Under the pieces are notes generated by a model. That model had not been told where the DNA came from and did no database searches. It saw only the letters and a list, made by a program, of their open reading frames with translations. This document shows positions 21,630 to 22,718 of a DNA stretch of 22,718 nucleotides, in pieces. Location: positions 1 through 22,718 of the forward strand of contig JAICIG010000072.1 in the NCBI GenBank assembly GCA_025924495.1, written 5' to 3'. Position 1 is the stretch's first letter, and each line of letters begins with the position of its first letter. The DNA comes from Pirellulales bacterium (GTDB lineage Bacteria; Planctomycetota; Planctomycetia; Pirellulales; JAICIG01). The translations under genes and the position numbers were made by a program.

Positions 21630-22718
21630 TCAGACTACGCCTGCTTTGGCAGGCACGGCGTCCGAGACAAGCCCCAAGGTTTCAATTTGTGTATCACGCG
21701 TCACTTCATTGTAGCTGAGTATGGCGACCTGCTTGAGCTGGCCGCTGATCATCTGTCGCAACGCCGGTCGGATCTGCGGGCTGACTAGCAGCACGGGAGG
21801 ATGTCCCTTGGTGGTCAGCTTTTCGATCTCCTTGCCGATCACACGGCAGGTGGCGTCGATGGCTTGAGGCGACATGCGAATGAACAACCCGCGCTCGTTG
21901 TGTTCGAAGCCAGCCCGGATGCGATCCTCCAGCGCCGGATCGAGCGTGACGACGTGCAACCGGTGTTGAGCGTCGCGATAGCGCGAACAGATTGCTCTCG
22001 CCAGGCGGCTGCGCACTGCTTCGGTGAGAAACACTGCGTCTTTGGTGCGTGCGGCGTAATCGCCCAGCGTTTCCAGAATCGGTCCCAACTGGCGAATGGA
22101 AACCTCTTCGCGGAGCAGCATCTGCAGAATCTGCTGCACCTCGGCCAGCTTGAGCTGACTGGGGATCAGTTCGTCAACCACGGCGGGAGAGGTTTTCTTG
22201 AGTTCGTCAATCAGATGCTTGGTGGCGTCTCGCGTCAGGATCTCGTCGGCGTGCTTGCGGACAACTTCCGTCAGATGAGTCGCAATCACGCTTTGCGGTT
22301 CGACGACGGTATAGCCCAGCATCTCGGCCTGATCGCGTTGCCCCGGCTCAATCCACACGGCCGCCGTGCCGAACGCCGGATCCCGGGTGACGATGCCCGC
22401 CATCCGTCCGGTGGTCACGCCCGAATCGATTGCCAGCAGCAGTTGCGGGTAAAGCGAAGCTTCTGCCACCGGGTTATCGGCCACTTTGATCCGGTATGCG
22501 TTCTGTTCGAGCCGCATGTTGTCTCGGATTCGGACCTTCGGCATCAGGATGCCGATGTCAGCGGCCACATTTTGGCGAACGCGCTGGACGCGGGCCAGCA
22601 AGTCTCCGCCGCGTTTGGGATCGGCCAGCCGAATCAGCCCAACGCCAATCTCGATTTCCATCGGATCGACGATCAGGAAATCCTCGATTCGTTCTTCGGG
22701 CGGCTTCTTCTCGGCGGC
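21630..22718 (-). CDS. flhA: Flagellar export gate protein FlhA, C-terminal part (cut by window edge)
   Basis: The visible 362 residues form the cytoplasmic domain of FlhA, part of the type III export gate that docks flagellar substrates. The frame stays open from 22661 to the window edge (reading ERIEDFLIVDPMEIEIGVGL), so the ATG at 22661 is internal and the N-terminal membrane domain lies outside. Family blocks include LLAIDSGVTTGRMAGI, DPAFGTAAVWI, GYTVVEPQSVIATHLTEV, PSQLKLAEVQQILQMLL and EEVSIRQLGPILETL. The C-terminal tail (AKAGVV) ends at TGA 21630. It heads the flagellar gene order seen here. Confidence 0.95.
   Translation of the reverse strand, partial: AAEKKPPEERIEDFLIVDPMEIEIGVGLIRLADPKRGGDLLARVQRVRQNVAADIGILMPKVRIRDNMRLEQNAYRIKVADNPVAEASLYPQLLLAIDSGVTTGRMAGIVTRDPAFGTAAVWIEPGQRDQAEMLGYTVVEPQSVIATHLTEVVRKHADEILTRDATKHLIDELKKTSPAVVDELIPSQLKLAEVQQILQMLLREEVSIRQLGPILETLGDYAARTKDAVFLTEAVRSRLARAICSRYRDAQHRLHVVTLDPALEDRIRAGFEHNERGLFIRMSPQAIDATCRVIGKEIEKLTTKGHPPVLLVSPQIRPALRQMISGQLKQVAILSYNEVTRDTQIETLGLVSDAVPAKAGVV

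Noticed and set aside
1..22718. CRISPR array, insertion sequence, prophage or rRNA/tRNA genes
   Set aside because: No regularly spaced direct repeats, transposase or integrase motifs, or RNA gene hallmarks were seen on either strand.

Overview
The window looks like a chromosomal segment of a planctomycete, probably a Pirellulales-type member of Planctomycetota. This is inferred from three things: a large secreted dehydrogenase with a PVC-type heme-binding tail, high GC with several weak or absent Shine-Dalgarno sites, and the mix of gene families. It reads as an ordinary chromosomal mosaic. I saw no transposase, integrase, CRISPR array, rRNA or tRNA.

Left part (128-3687, minus strand): selB followed by selA, the elongation factor and the Sec synthase of the selenocysteine pathway. 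Neither tRNA-Sec nor selD is visible. A 608-bp gap (3688-4295) follows. It holds strong inverted repeats and a plus-strand intrinsic terminator that serves no visible gene, so it may encode a small RNA.

Centre (4296-11664): an extended-SDR NAD(P)-dependent epimerase/reductase and a TolC-like outer membrane lipoprotein on the plus strand converge on a four-gene minus-strand unit. That unit reads membrane fusion protein, permease, permease, ATPase, and resembles the DevBCA family of exporters. The ATPase carries a C-terminal cyclic-nucleotide-binding domain whose key phosphate-binding residues look intact, so this may be an envelope exporter gated by a nucleotide second messenger. The last two junctions are overlapping or nearly so, suggesting translational coupling. 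A UbiB/ABC1-type atypical kinase is divergent from it (11740-13407).

Right centre (13408-17955): a 596-bp gap with three hairpins, then a 993-residue secreted dehydrogenase (propeller, HEAT-like region, CxxCH domain) and a divergent DUF2007/zinc-ribbon/membrane-tail protein.

Right end (18133-22718, minus strand): a flagellar regulatory block in the order flhA (cut by the window edge), flhF, flhG, a small two-helix membrane protein, and a FliA-type sigma factor, closed by a clear intrinsic terminator. FlhA is part of the export gate, FlhF and FlhG set flagellar position and number, and FliA drives late flagellar genes. FlhG has threonine in place of the second lysine of its P-loop. All family assignments come from reading motifs by eye; no database search was run.
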